A stretch of DNA of 64,000 nucleotides from Bryobacteraceae bacterium (GTDB lineage Bacteria > Acidobacteriota > Terriglobia > Bryobacterales > Bryobacteraceae). Under the pieces are notes generated by a model. That model was not told where the DNA came from and ran no database searches. It was given only the letters and a program-made list of their open reading frames with translations. The DNA lies in contig JABAQT010000011.1 in the NCBI GenBank assembly GCA_019187195.1, forward strand, positions 1 through 64,000. Reading direction: 5' to 3'. Made by a program: the position numbers and the translations under genes. Positions 52,442 to 61,359 of the stretch are shown piece after piece (the stretch's first letter is position 1; each line of letters opens with the position of its first letter).

Positions 52442-53608
52442 TCAGTAGCGCTCCATCCGGATCAGACTCTTGTCAATCGCCCCGATCGCCGCCTTCCCGC
52501 ACAACCCCATCGCCAGGGCCAACTCCGTCTCCAGCATATGTAGGACTCTTTCGACGCCCGGTTGTCCATACGCGCCCAGTCCCCAAAGCATCGGCCTGCC
52601 AACCTGGATGGCGCTCGCGCCGATCGCCAGCGCCTTCAGGATGTCCGTTCCTCTGCGGAACCCGCTGTCCACGATGACCGGAATCCTCTTCCCCGCCGCC
52701 TGCACCACCTCCGGCAATACATCGATGGTGGCCGGAGCGTAATCGAGCAGGCGGCCGCCGTGATTCGACACCACCACCCCATCGGCCCCATGCTTCACCG
52801 CCAGTTCCGCGTCCTCTCCGGTAAGGATTCCCTTCACCAGCACCGGAGTCTTCGCCCAATCCTTCACTTTCGCCAGATAGGACCAGTCCCACGTCGATGC
52901 CGGCCGCGCCTGCAAGCCGTAAGGATGCGGCGGAAAATCGTCCGCGCGTTTGCCCCGCGAGCTTTCGCGGACCGCCGTAACGCGCGGCGTGCCTCGCAAC
53001 GGCCGCTCCCTATGACCGAGGTAAGGGACATCCACTGTCACCACAATCGCTTTGTATCCCGAGGACACCGCGCGGCTCACCAACCCCCGCGTCGCCGTAT
53101 CATCCTCGGCCGGATAAAGCTGCCACCACTTGGGCGCGTTCGTCGCTTCCGCCACCTTCTCGAGCGGATAGCTCGAATTGTTGCTCACGCACATGATGGT
53201 GTTCACCGCGGCCGCCGCCCGCGCCGTCGCCAACTCGCCCTGTGGATGCACCTGCTGGTGTCCCGCCGTGGGCGCGATCAAAACGGGAAAAGCCAGCTTT
53301 GTTCCAAACAGCGTCGTCGAGAGATCCATTCGCGAGGTGTTTACCAGCACCCGCGGACGGAAGCTGATGTGGTCGAATGCCTCCCTGTTATGCCGCAGGG
53401 ACCACTCATTGTCCACTCCTCCGGCAATGTTGTCGTAGCTCTGCTTCGGAATCCGGCTCTTGCACAGCGGCTCGAACTCGAAAACGTTCACCAGTTCATC
53501 GAGCGCCGGAAAACGCTCCCGCGTATCAGGAATATCCTTCTGCCCGCGCGCCAGCGGCGATGCCGCAAGAAATCCCGCCAGGCTCCGGAACGCCTTACGC
53601 CTGTTCAT
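52442..53608 (-). CDS. FMN-dependent alpha-hydroxy-acid oxidase family protein, exported
   Basis: The 388-residue protein starts at ATG 53608, with AGGAGG 8 bp upstream. A short leader with paired Arg (MNRRKAFRSLAGFLAASPLARG) suggests Tat export. The enzyme part shows YDNIAGGVDNEWSLRHNREAFDHISFRPRVLV, PVLIAPTAGHQQVHPQGELATARAA, WQLYPAEDD and the catalytic His/Arg motif GVVVSNHGGRLLD near residue 284, then IGRPMLWGL-like QVGRPMLWGLGAYG. It oxidises an L-2-hydroxyacid such as lactate or glycolate. Export is unusual for this family and is inferred from the leader. Confidence 0.85.
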   Translation of the reverse strand: MNRRKAFRSLAGFLAASPLARGQKDIPDTRERFPALDELVNVFEFEPLCKSRIPKQSYDNIAGGVDNEWSLRHNREAFDHISFRPRVLVNTSRMDLSTTLFGTKLAFPVLIAPTAGHQQVHPQGELATARAAAAVNTIMCVSNNSSYPLEKVAEATNAPKWWQLYPAEDDTATRGLVSRAVSSGYKAIVVTVDVPYLGHRERPLRGTPRVTAVRESSRGKRADDFPPHPYGLQARPASTWDWSYLAKVKDWAKTPVLVKGILTGEDAELAVKHGADGVVVSNHGGRLLDYAPATIDVLPEVVQAAGKRIPVIVDSGFRRGTDILKALAIGASAIQVGRPMLWGLGAYGQPGVERVLHMLETELALAMGLCGKAAIGAIDKSLIRMERY

Positions 53609-53728
53609 TCTCACAACCTCCTGTAAAGTTCTACTGTACCGCCGGAGGCCCGCGGAGGAGATTGGGTGCGCCGCAATAAGGCCTTCACGCGCTGGATGCG
53701 CGTCCGGGAGCGCCGCCTGATCAAGCCG

Positions 53729-54613
53729 TTAGGAATTCATCACCCGGTGGATCCGCGCGATGGCTTCGTCGATCTCGCCGGCGTTCTTGAATCCGACGGT
53801 CACCGCGTCCACGCACCCCGAATTCAGCACGAACTTCATCGCCGCGTCGCGGTCTTCCGGGTTCGTGAACCGCCCCTCGCCAATCAACTTCATCCCGATG
53901 ATGCCCGACCCCTGCGCGTGCAACTGCCGCGCATGCGACATTACTTCCTTCACATCGCCCGGTTCCGGCATGTCGCGCGTGCTGTTGGTGTCCATCCGCG
54001 TTCCATTGTGATTCATTCGCATCAGAGTCACATCCAGCCACTGGTTGCCGGGCAGCGTCCGCAATGCCGGCAGTCCGTGCACGGATGCCCCATGCGAGAG
54101 GATGATTTTCTTCTCCTTCGCCTCGGAGAACCCGTCCTCGAGACTCCGGTAGTCTTCCTTCCAGGTCGGTGGCCGCAGGCAATGCAGCAGGAGAATATCG
54201 ATGTATTCAGTGTTCAACTGCCTGCGGAACTGATCGATCTTCGGAGCCGGATCGCCGGAGGCGGGCGTGCTGTACTTCGTCATCAGCTTATAGGTGTCCC
54301 GCGGAATTCCCTTCAACGCCGTCGCCAGCATCTCCGGCATTCCCCTATAGCTCTCCGCCGTTTCAAAGAACCGGATGCCGCGGTCATAGGCATGGCGCAC
54401 CAGCTTCGTGAACGCTTCCTGGCCTAGTTCCCGCTGCACACGGCCGCCGTTGGTGCCGGTGCCGAAGGCGAGGCGCGTTACTTTTACATTCGACTTTCCC
54501 AGCGTCACCCAGTCGGTGGCGGCCCGCGTCTTCGCGGCAAACGCTCCCCCTCCCGGCAATACAGTAGCGGCAACCCCGGTCTTCAGAAAACCGCGTCGAG
54601 TGAATTGAGGCAT
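53729..54613 (-). CDS. Aldo/keto reductase, Tat-exported
   Basis: The 294-residue protein has a Tat leader (MPQFTRRGFLKTGVAATVLPGGGAFA). AKR residues are mostly in place: Tyr in FFETAESYRG, Lys in LMTKYS, His in ILLLHCL. The usual Asp of DTAxxY is Glu here. It is shorter than typical AKRs and lacks a clear C-terminal cofactor tail. Such proteins are common in Acidobacteria with no known substrate. It faces the CpaE-like gene across a 173-bp gap. Confidence 0.82.
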   Translation of the reverse strand: MPQFTRRGFLKTGVAATVLPGGGAFAAKTRAATDWVTLGKSNVKVTRLAFGTGTNGGRVQRELGQEAFTKLVRHAYDRGIRFFETAESYRGMPEMLATALKGIPRDTYKLMTKYSTPASGDPAPKIDQFRRQLNTEYIDILLLHCLRPPTWKEDYRSLEDGFSEAKEKKIILSHGASVHGLPALRTLPGNQWLDVTLMRMNHNGTRMDTNSTRDMPEPGDVKEVMSHARQLHAQGSGIIGMKLIGEGRFTNPEDRDAAMKFVLNSGCVDAVTVGFKNAGEIDEAIARIHRVMNS

Positions 54614-54683
54614 GGAGTTCTCCTTGCCGTCACTCTATCACGGCTCCCGGTTCCGGACAAAACCGTCCCCTATCTTCCAGTCC

Positions 54684-54711
54684 AGTACTTTTCTCCCTAA
54701 GGAAAGGTACT
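54684..54711. repeat. Inverted repeat in the AKR/CpaE divergent gap
   Basis: AGTACTTTTCT (54684-54694) pairs with GGAAAGGTACT (54701-54711) over 11 positions (two G-T) around a 6-nt loop. It lies between two divergent genes and could be an operator or an mRNA-leader hairpin. No T tract follows. Confidence 0.4.
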
Positions 54712-54786
54712 ACGGAGTGATGGAGTCTCTTGCCGCCGGCTGATAAAACTGAATCATACTAACGGCCGAACCGAAGAAGGAGGACG

Positions 54787-55998
54787 GTGGAACAGATTCG
54801 AACAGCGGTTTTCGCCAGCGACCGCTTCATCAAGGAGCAGGTGGAAGACATGTTGCGGCGGATACGCGCCGTCAGCGTCATCCAACACACCACGCCCATC
54901 GGAGTGGATGAGACGGAACTGGCGAGCTTCTTCCAACTACAGGCGCCCTGGATCGTTTTCATCGACATCAGCCACCTTGAGTCCGCTCTGCGGCTTGCCG
55001 GGCACATCCGCAACCTCGCGCGGGGAACACAGTTGGTGGCGGTTGGAACCGATAAGAGCCCCGAGGTCGTGGTGCAGGCCATGCGCGCCGGAATGCGTGA
55101 ATTTCTCACTGTTCCGGTGAGCACTGAGGAAACTCTGGACGCGCTCGCGCGCCTCCACGGCGTCTTGCGGGAGAACCCGCCCGAGCACGAAGTCCAGCAG
55201 CATGTGATCAGCTTCCTGCCGGCCAAACCGGGCGTGGGCGCGTCGACCCTGTGCGTCAACGTCGCCGCCGCTCTCGCCGGCATTCCGGGAATTCGCGCCG
55301 GCCTGCTCGATTTCGATCTTCACTGCAGCGTGCTCGAGTTCCTGCTCAAAATGCCGGACGGCTACACCCTGTTCGATGCCGCCAGCCGCGCGGCCCATCT
55401 CGATGACGATCTGTGGCGGCGCATGGTCAGAAAAGCCCACGGAATCGAAATCCTGCCATCCGTCAGACAGGCCGAAACAATCCGCGGCGATGGGGCGGGA
55501 CTCCATCTGGCGAAGTTGATTGCCCATGCCCGCGGCTACTACGAGGCCATCTGCATGGACCTGCCGGGACAGTTCGACGCCTACTCGCTTGAAGTAATGC
55601 GCAACTCGAACCGCATCCTCCTGGTCTCGACCACCGAGTTGGCCTCGCTCTATAGCGCGCGCCAGGCCGTCAAAATGCTCGAGGAACTGGGACTCATCTC
55701 CAGGGTGAACGTGGTTCTCAACCGCGTCGAGGCGAAGAGCATCCTCGACATGCGGCAAATGGAAGAGGTGATCGGGCGGGAAATCCTCGTGGCACTGCCG
55801 AACGACTATGCCGGCGTTCAGAAAGCCGTGAAGGATGGCTCCCCGCTAGCCCCCGATTCGCTTCTCGGAGCGCGCTTCCGGGAAATCGCGTGCAGGATTA
55901 CCGGCCATCAACCCTCGCGAATGGAAAAACCCGCGAAGAGGGGGTTGCTCTCGCGATTCGGAAGGCTCGGCGCGCAGGTAAAGACAGCAGCCTTATAG
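54787..55998 (+). CDS. CpaE/TadZ-like pilus-assembly ATPase (atypical P-loop)
   Basis: The 403-residue protein has an N-terminal receiver-like domain (about 1-120; VFASDRFIKEQVEDML, WIVFIDISHLES, REFLTVPVSTEETLDALARL) and a MinD/ParA-like domain (about 135-380). Its P-loop reads AKPGVGASTLCVNVA, where the usual Lys of GKST is Ala, as in many CpaE/TadZ proteins. LDFDLHCSVLEFLL and VLNRVEAKSILDMRQMEEVIG fit that family. These proteins place Tad/Flp pili at a cell site. No other tad gene is in the window. The GTG start has AAGGAGG only about 3 bp before it. Confidence 0.82.
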   Translation: MEQIRTAVFASDRFIKEQVEDMLRRIRAVSVIQHTTPIGVDETELASFFQLQAPWIVFIDISHLESALRLAGHIRNLARGTQLVAVGTDKSPEVVVQAMRAGMREFLTVPVSTEETLDALARLHGVLRENPPEHEVQQHVISFLPAKPGVGASTLCVNVAAALAGIPGIRAGLLDFDLHCSVLEFLLKMPDGYTLFDAASRAAHLDDDLWRRMVRKAHGIEILPSVRQAETIRGDGAGLHLAKLIAHARGYYEAICMDLPGQFDAYSLEVMRNSNRILLVSTTELASLYSARQAVKMLEELGLISRVNVVLNRVEAKSILDMRQMEEVIGREILVALPNDYAGVQKAVKDGSPLAPDSLLGARFREIACRITGHQPSRMEKPAKRGLLSRFGRLGAQVKTAAL

Positions 55999-55999
55999 C

Positions 56000-56395
56000 T
56001 TACTTGTGCCTGTCTCTCTTGAGCGGCGTTGGCGCGGCGCGAACCACGGGAATCAGGGAATTGACCGGCTCGGGGCGCGAAGCGGATGGTTGCGCCGCGA
56101 ATTCCACGTTGAGCCTCGAGACAAACTCCTCGATCTGGCGCTGCATGGCGCCCATCTTTTCGCGCATGTTGAGTATGATCTCGACCCCCGCCAGGTTCAC
56201 CCCCAACTCGCGCGTCAACTGGAGGATCACCTCCAGCCGCTCCAGGTCTTCATCGGTGTAGAGACGGGTGTTGCCTTCGCTGCGCGAAGGGCGCAATAGT
56301 CCCTCTCTCTCGTAGAGGCGCAGCGTCTGCGGATGTATGCCGTACTGTTCGGCAACCGAAGAGATCATGTACACGCCTTTAGACCGTTTCGTCAT
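56000..56395 (-). CDS. hspR: MerR-family heat-shock regulator HspR
   Basis: The 131-residue protein has an N-terminal MerR winged helix (VYMISSVAEQYGIHPQTLRLYEREGLLRPSRSEGNTRLYTDEDLERLEVILQLTRELGVNLAGVEIILNMREKM), a short coiled-coil and a Pro-rich, Lys/Arg-ended tail. HspR represses dnaK operons by binding HAIR repeats. It is the last gene after dnaJ (3 bp gap) in a dnaK-dnaJ-hspR operon, the standard autoregulatory arrangement in actinobacteria and some other phyla. A weak HAIR-like site lies on the dnaK promoter at 59637-59657. Confidence 0.9.
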   Translation of the reverse strand: MTKRSKGVYMISSVAEQYGIHPQTLRLYEREGLLRPSRSEGNTRLYTDEDLERLEVILQLTRELGVNLAGVEIILNMREKMGAMQRQIEEFVSRLNVEFAAQPSASRPEPVNSLIPVVRAAPTPLKRDRHK

Positions 56396-56398
56396 GGC

Positions 56399-57559
56399 TT
56401 ACACCTGGCTCCAGATTTCGGCCCGCGGATCCTCGGGGTGCAGGGTGGCAAGTTCCCGCATCAACTCCCGGGTGCGTTCGTCATTGGCCTTCGGCGCTTG
56501 CAGATTCACCTCGATGATCAGATCGCCTCGAGTGTTCGTCCGCGCGCTGAAAATGCCCTTCTCGCGCAGCCGGAAGCGCTGCCCGTTCCGCGTGCCCTGG
56601 GGGATCTTGAGAAGCGCCTTCCCGTCGACCGTCGGCACTTCGATCTTCGCTCCCAAACAGGCCTCCGATACCGAGATCGGAACCTTGATGATGACGTCGT
56701 CCCCATCGCGATGGAAGAAGGGGTGCTCGTCCACGCGAACCGTTATGAAGAGATCGCCGGGCGGTCCGCCCATCAATCCCGCGCTGCCCTTCCCCGCCAC
56801 GCGAAGACGGGAACCCGTGCGCGCCCCGGCCGGTATCCTTACCTCCACCGTTTCCGGTTGCGTGGTGCGCCCTTCGCCGTGGCATGCCGGGCAGGCGTTG
56901 CGCAGCTTCCCCGAGCCCTCGCAGCGCGGGCATGTCAGGCTGAATCGCATCGCCCCCGCCATCTGCGTCACATTTCCCGTTCCATTGCATTGCGGGCAGG
57001 TTGCCGCTCCGCCTCCGGAAGATCCGGTCCCGCCGCATGTGCCACAGGTCTCCTGTCTCTGGATGGTGAGACGCACCTGCGTGCCCTTTATACTTTGCCA
57101 GAAATCTATGTTCAGCGCGTACTCGAGATCCGAACCGCGTTCCGGCTTCGGCGCTTGCTGCCGCCCCCTCTGAAAAATCTGGCTGAACAGGTCGCGGAAC
57201 CCGCCATCGCCCGTGCCCGTGCCCGCCGCCGATCCCGCCGCGCCGCTGAATACATCCCCGAAATCAAAGCCCCCGAATCCGAATCCCCCCCTGGGTGTTC
57301 CCTTCCCCTGGCCCGCCCCGGGAAACCCCTGGTCGGAGTAGAACCCGTACTGGTCATACATCTGGCGCTTTTTCTCGTCGCTCAAAACATCATAGGCTTC
57401 CTGCAGCTTCTTGAACTTGTCGCCGGCGGCTTTGTCGCCCGGATTCAGGTCCGGATGGTGCTTGCGCGCCAGGCGCCGATAGGCCTTGCGGATGTCATCC
57501 GCCGAAGCCTTCTTCGACACCCCGAGCGTTTCGTAGTAGTCCTGTTGTTTGGAAGCCAT
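56399..57559 (-). CDS. dnaJ: Chaperone DnaJ
   Basis: The 386-residue protein has a J domain ([36 protein letters not shown], with the HPD motif), a Gly/Phe-rich linker ([14 protein letters not shown]), a zinc domain with four CxxCxGxG repeats ([32 protein letters not shown]) and the C-terminal substrate-binding domains. It stimulates DnaK ATPase and delivers clients. It lies 79 bp after dnaK, with a strong hairpin in the gap, and 3 bp before hspR. grpE is not between them. Confidence 0.95.
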   Translation of the reverse strand: MASKQQDYYETLGVSKKASADDIRKAYRRLARKHHPDLNPGDKAAGDKFKKLQEAYDVLSDEKKRQMYDQYGFYSDQGFPGAGQGKGTPRGGFGFGGFDFGDVFSGAAGSAAGTGTGDGGFRDLFSQIFQRGRQQAPKPERGSDLEYALNIDFWQSIKGTQVRLTIQRQETCGTCGGTGSSGGGAATCPQCNGTGNVTQMAGAMRFSLTCPRCEGSGKLRNACPACHGEGRTTQPETVEVRIPAGARTGSRLRVAGKGSAGLMGGPPGDLFITVRVDEHPFFHRDGDDVIIKVPISVSEACLGAKIEVPTVDGKALLKIPQGTRNGQRFRLREKGIFSARTNTRGDLIIEVNLQAPKANDERTRELMRELATLHPEDPRAEIWSQV

Positions 57560-57584
57560 GGAACCACCCCCATTCCCCGCTAAG

Positions 57585-57617
57585 GGCGGGAGCGCCGGTT
57601 ATTCCGGTTCTCCCGCC
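57585..57617 (-). promoter_or_regulatory. Intercistronic hairpin between dnaK and dnaJ
   Basis: GGCGGGAG (57585-57592) and CTCCCGCC (57610-57617) form an 8-bp perfect stem. After a 2x2 internal loop an inner CCGG/CCGG stem closes on the 5-nt loop TTATT. It lies 22 nt after the dnaK stop in the direction of transcription and 25 nt before the dnaJ start. Without a T tract it is more likely an mRNA-processing or partial-attenuation element giving more dnaK than dnaJ product. Confidence 0.5.
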
Positions 57618-57638
57618 ATGCCCACGTACACCGCCGGT

Positions 57639-59573
57639 TCACTTCTTGTCGTCGACGTCGACAAACTCGGCATCGACCACATTGTCCTTCGGTTTCGCGC
57701 CCCCCGCGCCGTCGCCCGGCGCGGATCCGGCCGCTCCCGCTTCCGGGCCTCCCGCTCCCGGCGCTCCCTGTGCCCCGGCCGCGCTGTACATTGCCTCGGC
57801 CAGCTTGTGTGAGGCGTGAGTCAGCTTTTCCACCGCCGCGTTGATCTGTTCGACCGTTCCGCTCTGGATGATCTTCTTGGTCTCCTCGACGGCTTCCTCG
57901 ACGTTCTTCTTATCGGAGTCACTGATCTTCGACCCGTGCTCCTTGAGCATCTTCTCGACGTTGTAGATCATCGAGTCGGCGCGGTTGCGGGCGTCGATCT
58001 CATCGCGCCGCCGCCGGTCTTCGGCCTCGTGCGACTTGGCGTCCGTCGCCATCTTCTCCACCTCTTCCTTGCTCAGGCCCGAGGAGGAAGTGATCGTGAT
58101 CTTCTGCTCGTTGTTGGTGGCCCGGTCCTTCGCCATGACATTCAGAATGCCGTTGGCGTCGATGTCGAAGGTGACCTCCACCTGCGGAATGCCGCGCGGG
58201 GCCGGAGGAATTCCCACCAGTTGAAAGACGCCCAGCAGCCGGTTGTCCCGCGCCATGGCGCGCTCCCCCTGGAACACCTTGATCTCGACCGAGGTCTGAT
58301 TGTCCGAGGCGGTCGAAAACACCTCGCCCTTGCGCGTCGGAATGGTCGTGTTGCGGTCGATGAGCTTGGTGAACACGCCGCCCAGCGTTTCGATGCCGAG
58401 CGAGAGCGGCGTCACGTCCAGCAACAGCACGTCCTTTACTTCGCCGCCCAGCACTCCTCCCTGCACGGCCGCCCCAACCGCCACCACCTCGTCCGGATTA
58501 ACGCTCTTGTTCGGCTCCTTTCCGAAGAAGTTGCGGACCTTCTCCAGCACCTTCGGGATACGCGTCGAACCGCCCACCAGCACCACTTCGTCGATCTGCG
58601 CGGGCGTAATCCCCGCATCCGACAACGCCCGCTTGCAGGGCTCCATCGTGCGCTCGAGAATGTCTTCCACCATCTGCTCGAATCGCGCACGCGTCAGTTT
58701 CATCGCCAGGTGCTTGGGTCCGGTGGCGTCGGCGGTCAGAAACGGCAGGTTGATCTCCGTCTCGAAGAGCGTGGAAAGCTCGATCTTCGCTTTCTCGGCC
58801 GCTTCCTTCAGCCGCTGCAACGCCATCTGGTCCTTGGAAACGTCGATGCCCGTCTCCTTCTTGAATTCCGTCACCATCCAGTCGATGATGCGGTGGTCAA
58901 TGTTGTCGCCGCCAAGGTGCGTGTCCCCATTGGTGGACTTCACCTCGACCACGCCGTCGCCTACCTCGAGAATGGAAATATCGAACGTGCCGCCGCCGAA
59001 GTCGAAAACCGCGATGGTTTCATCCTTCTTCTTATCCAGCCCGTAGGCGAGCGCCGCCGCCGTCGGCTCGTTGATGATGCGCATCACCTCGAGACCCGCT
59101 ATCTGCCCCGCATCCTTGGTCGCCTGCCGCTGCGCGTCGTTAAAATACGCCGGAACGGTGATCACGGCCTTGGTGACCTTCGCGCCCAGATAAGCTTCCG
59201 CCGCTTCCTTCAACTTCTTCAGCACCAGGGCTGAAATCTCGGGAGGCGGCATCTTCTTGCCCTGAACGTCCACCCGCGCGTCCCGGCTGTCGCCGGAAAC
59301 GATGCGGTAGGGAACCAGCTTGGTCTCCTCACCGACCTCCTCGAAGCGGCGTCCCATGAACCGCTTGATCGAGTAAATGGTATTCTCGGGGTTGGTGATC
59401 GCCTGTCGCTTGGCCACTTGGCCGACCAGCCGTTCACCGGTTTTCGTGAACCCAACCACGGAAGGGGTAGTGCGTCCGCCTTCCTGATTGGGGATGACAA
59501 CGGGCTGCCCGCCCTCCATGACAGCGACCACGGAATTGGTCGTGCCCAAGTCGATACCGATAATTTTGCTCAT
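57639..59573 (-). CDS. dnaK: Chaperone DnaK (Hsp70)
   Basis: From ATG 59573 the protein has 644 residues: [80 protein letters not shown] and GGSTRIPKV in the ATPase domain. The substrate domain ([21 protein letters not shown]) and a Gly/Ala-rich lid tail ending [13 protein letters not shown] follow. It is the central Hsp70 of protein folding and heat shock. It leads the dnaK-dnaJ-hspR operon. A -35/-10 pair is found at 59628-59656. Its ATG overlaps an oppositely oriented candidate ATG for modA. Confidence 0.97.
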   Translation of the reverse strand: MSKIIGIDLGTTNSVVAVMEGGQPVVIPNQEGGRTTPSVVGFTKTGERLVGQVAKRQAITNPENTIYSIKRFMGRRFEEVGEETKLVPYRIVSGDSRDARVDVQGKKMPPPEISALVLKKLKEAAEAYLGAKVTKAVITVPAYFNDAQRQATKDAGQIAGLEVMRIINEPTAAALAYGLDKKKDETIAVFDFGGGTFDISILEVGDGVVEVKSTNGDTHLGGDNIDHRIIDWMVTEFKKETGIDVSKDQMALQRLKEAAEKAKIELSTLFETEINLPFLTADATGPKHLAMKLTRARFEQMVEDILERTMEPCKRALSDAGITPAQIDEVVLVGGSTRIPKVLEKVRNFFGKEPNKSVNPDEVVAVGAAVQGGVLGGEVKDVLLLDVTPLSLGIETLGGVFTKLIDRNTTIPTRKGEVFSTASDNQTSVEIKVFQGERAMARDNRLLGVFQLVGIPPAPRGIPQVEVTFDIDANGILNVMAKDRATNNEQKITITSSSGLSKEEVEKMATDAKSHEAEDRRRRDEIDARNRADSMIYNVEKMLKEHGSKISDSDKKNVEEAVEETKKIIQSGTVEQINAAVEKLTHASHKLAEAMYSAAGAQGAPGAGGPEAGAAGSAPGDGAGGAKPKDNVVDAEFVDVDDKK

Positions 59574-60366
59574 GTTGATTAAGTACGCTTTCCTGAAACG
59601 CTCCGGGCGTTCATTGCGCTCGATTTCATTATTAAATGTTAGTGCGCTTTTGTCAAGTATACTTTGCTCCGTGCTCCCCGCCGCCCCCAACCCCCACCGC
59701 GAAATCGTCGTCGCCACCGCCTCCGACCTGGCCCCCGCCCAGGCTGACTTGGCCTCTTCTTTCCATCAGCTTACGGGCATCGATGCGAAGTTCGTCACGG
59801 GCGCTAGCGGCATGCTTGCCCGCCAGATCGCCAGTGGAGCACCCTACGACGTCTTCCTCTCCGCAAACAAGCTCTACGTCGACGATCTCGTCCGCTCGGG
59901 TGATCTCTTGGCGGACTCCGTGGTTATCTACGCTCGAGGGAGGATCGGATTATGGTCTCCCGGAGGAACAGTCAAACAACTGGACGGCCTCCGCCGGGCG
60001 GAAGTAAAACATATCGCCATCGCCAACCCCCGGCATGCCCCCTACGGAGTGGCCGCCCGGCAGGCCCTCGAGCGCGCCGGACTATGGAATGCGGTCAAGG
60101 ATAGGATCGTCTACGGCGAGAATGTGCGGCAGGCCCTCCAGTATGCCGAAAGCGGCAACGCCGACGCCGTCATTACATCCTGGAGCCTGCTCGAAGGCCG
60201 CGGCGTCCTGCTGCCCGAAAGCCTGCACGACCCCATCCGCCAGGCCGGCGGAATCCTCAGCAGAAGCAACCGCCGGCAGGAGGCGCGGGCCTTCCTCCGT
60301 TTCCTCATGAGTCCACGAGGCATGGAAGTACTTGGCAGATTTGGCTTGCAGCCGGAACGCAAGTGA
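59572..60366 (+). CDS. modA: Molybdate ABC transporter substrate-binding protein
   Basis: The mature part is a clear type 2 periplasmic binding protein of the ModA family: [113 protein letters not shown]. It captures molybdate or tungstate in the periplasm. ATG 59572 gives 264 residues with a credible export signal ([23 protein letters not shown]); a downstream TTG or GTG start would lose most of the signal. That ATG overlaps the dnaK ATG on the other strand, and the dnaK promoter would lie inside its coding region. modB and modC are not in the window. Confidence 0.85.
   Translation: MLIKYAFLKRSGRSLRSISLLNVSALLSSILCSVLPAAPNPHREIVVATASDLAPAQADLASSFHQLTGIDAKFVTGASGMLARQIASGAPYDVFLSANKLYVDDLVRSGDLLADSVVIYARGRIGLWSPGGTVKQLDGLRRAEVKHIAIANPRHAPYGVAARQALERAGLWNAVKDRIVYGENVRQALQYAESGNADAVITSWSLLEGRGVLLPESLHDPIRQAGGILSRSNRRQEARAFLRFLMSPRGMEVLGRFGLQPERK
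59628..59656 (-). promoter_or_regulatory. Sigma70 promoter of the dnaK-dnaJ-hspR operon
   Basis: Minus strand: a perfect -35 TTGACA (59656-59651) and AATAAT (59633-59628, 5/6) with a 17-bp spacer, giving a leader of about 50 nt. This is a housekeeping rather than an alternative heat-shock sigma promoter, consistent with control by a repressor such as HspR. Confidence 0.65.
59637..59657 (-). promoter_or_regulatory. Degenerate HAIR-like site overlapping the dnaK promoter
   Basis: The minus strand reads CTTGACA-N7-ACTAACA, against the HspR consensus CTTGAGT-N7-ACTCAAG. The 7-bp spacing is exact; 5/7 and 4/7 positions of the half-sites match. The site covers the -35 box. hspR is encoded in the same operon, which makes the match meaningful, but the right half-site is weak. 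Confidence 0.35.
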
Positions 60367-60401
60367 CTTTACCATCGAAATCCTGGGGCTCCTCAACAAA
60401 C

Positions 60402-61313
60402 ATGCATGAAATGATCACCCGCCGCACTCTGTTCTCCTTCGCCGCGCCGGCGGCCTTTGGCCAAACAGAGCGCAAGCCGCTCGAGTTCAACATCCACTGG
60501 GTCAACCCCGGCACAAACCTCCCGCGCGGCGTCACCCATAAGACTCTGTTCTCGAAGGTCATGGGCCACGACTGTGGCTTCCACCTCTATCTGCCGCCGG
60601 GCTACGATTCCTCAACGGACCGCTTCCCCGTACTCTACTGGCTTCACGGAGCCGGAAGCGATGAAACGGCGGGCATCCCCTATGCCGCGATGCTCGACCG
60701 GGCCATTCAGGACCGCCAGATGCCGCCGGTTATCATGGTCATCCCCAACGGCGGCAAGCGCAGCGAATACCGGGATTGGGAACCGCAAAAGGTGATGGTG
60801 GAATCCTTTATTATTCGCGAGCTGATTCCCCACATCGACGCCACCTGCCGCACCATCAAGGAACGCCGCGCGCGGTGGATCGAAGGCATGTCCATGGGAG
60901 GCAACGGCTCCCTCAAACTCGCCTTGAAATATCCCGATCTTTTCGGCTCGGTCGTCGCCTACGCCGGTTCCTACCGCCCGCTGCCCAAGGACGGCATTCT
61001 ATATCCCGGAATTGTTCCGGAAAGCCGCCGCTGGATCGAGCAGCTCTCGCAATGGTATTCGGCCGCCGATGATGTGTTCGAACTCTCGAAGGCGAATCGT
61101 TTCCGCCTCGACGGCATGCGCATCCGCCTCGTCGTGGGCACCCGCGATGTTTCGCTCCCCGACTCGGAAGCGCTTCACACGCACCTTCGGAACATAGGCG
61201 TCGCGCACGAGTACGAGGTTCTTCTCGGCGTGGCCCACGCCACCGCGGCCTATTACAACCGCGCCGGAATCGAGGGATTCCGCTTCCACGTTCCCGCCCT
61301 CGACAAGGTTTGA
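60402..61313 (+). CDS. Exported esterase of the alpha/beta hydrolase (esterase D-like) family
   Basis: From ATG 60402 (or 60411) the protein has about 303 residues. The leader contains paired Arg (MITRRTLFSFAAPAAFG), suggesting Tat export. The hydrolase has YLPPGYDSSTDRFPVLYWLHGAGSDE (oxyanion region), nucleophile elbow IEGMSMGGNGSLKLA, Asp in VVGTRDVSLPDSE and a late His in LLGVAHATAAYY. Similar enzymes are feruloyl or acetyl esterases. It starts 35 bp after modA and is followed by the beta-helix gene; the latter pairing suggests polysaccharide ester removal. Confidence 0.84.
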   Translation: MHEMITRRTLFSFAAPAAFGQTERKPLEFNIHWVNPGTNLPRGVTHKTLFSKVMGHDCGFHLYLPPGYDSSTDRFPVLYWLHGAGSDETAGIPYAAMLDRAIQDRQMPPVIMVIPNGGKRSEYRDWEPQKVMVESFIIRELIPHIDATCRTIKERRARWIEGMSMGGNGSLKLALKYPDLFGSVVAYAGSYRPLPKDGILYPGIVPESRRWIEQLSQWYSAADDVFELSKANRFRLDGMRIRLVVGTRDVSLPDSEALHTHLRNIGVAHEYEVLLGVAHATAAYYNRAGIEGFRFHVPALDKV

Positions 61314-61359
61314 CCTGCCGCCATCCGCGGCTATAGGATACCAACTGGTCCTAATACTC

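Noticed and set aside
59574..59717. Longer DnaK N-terminus starting at 59717
   Set aside because: The 48 extra residues show no similarity to Hsp70 and include the promoter; ATG 59573 gives the canonical [12 protein letters not shown] start.
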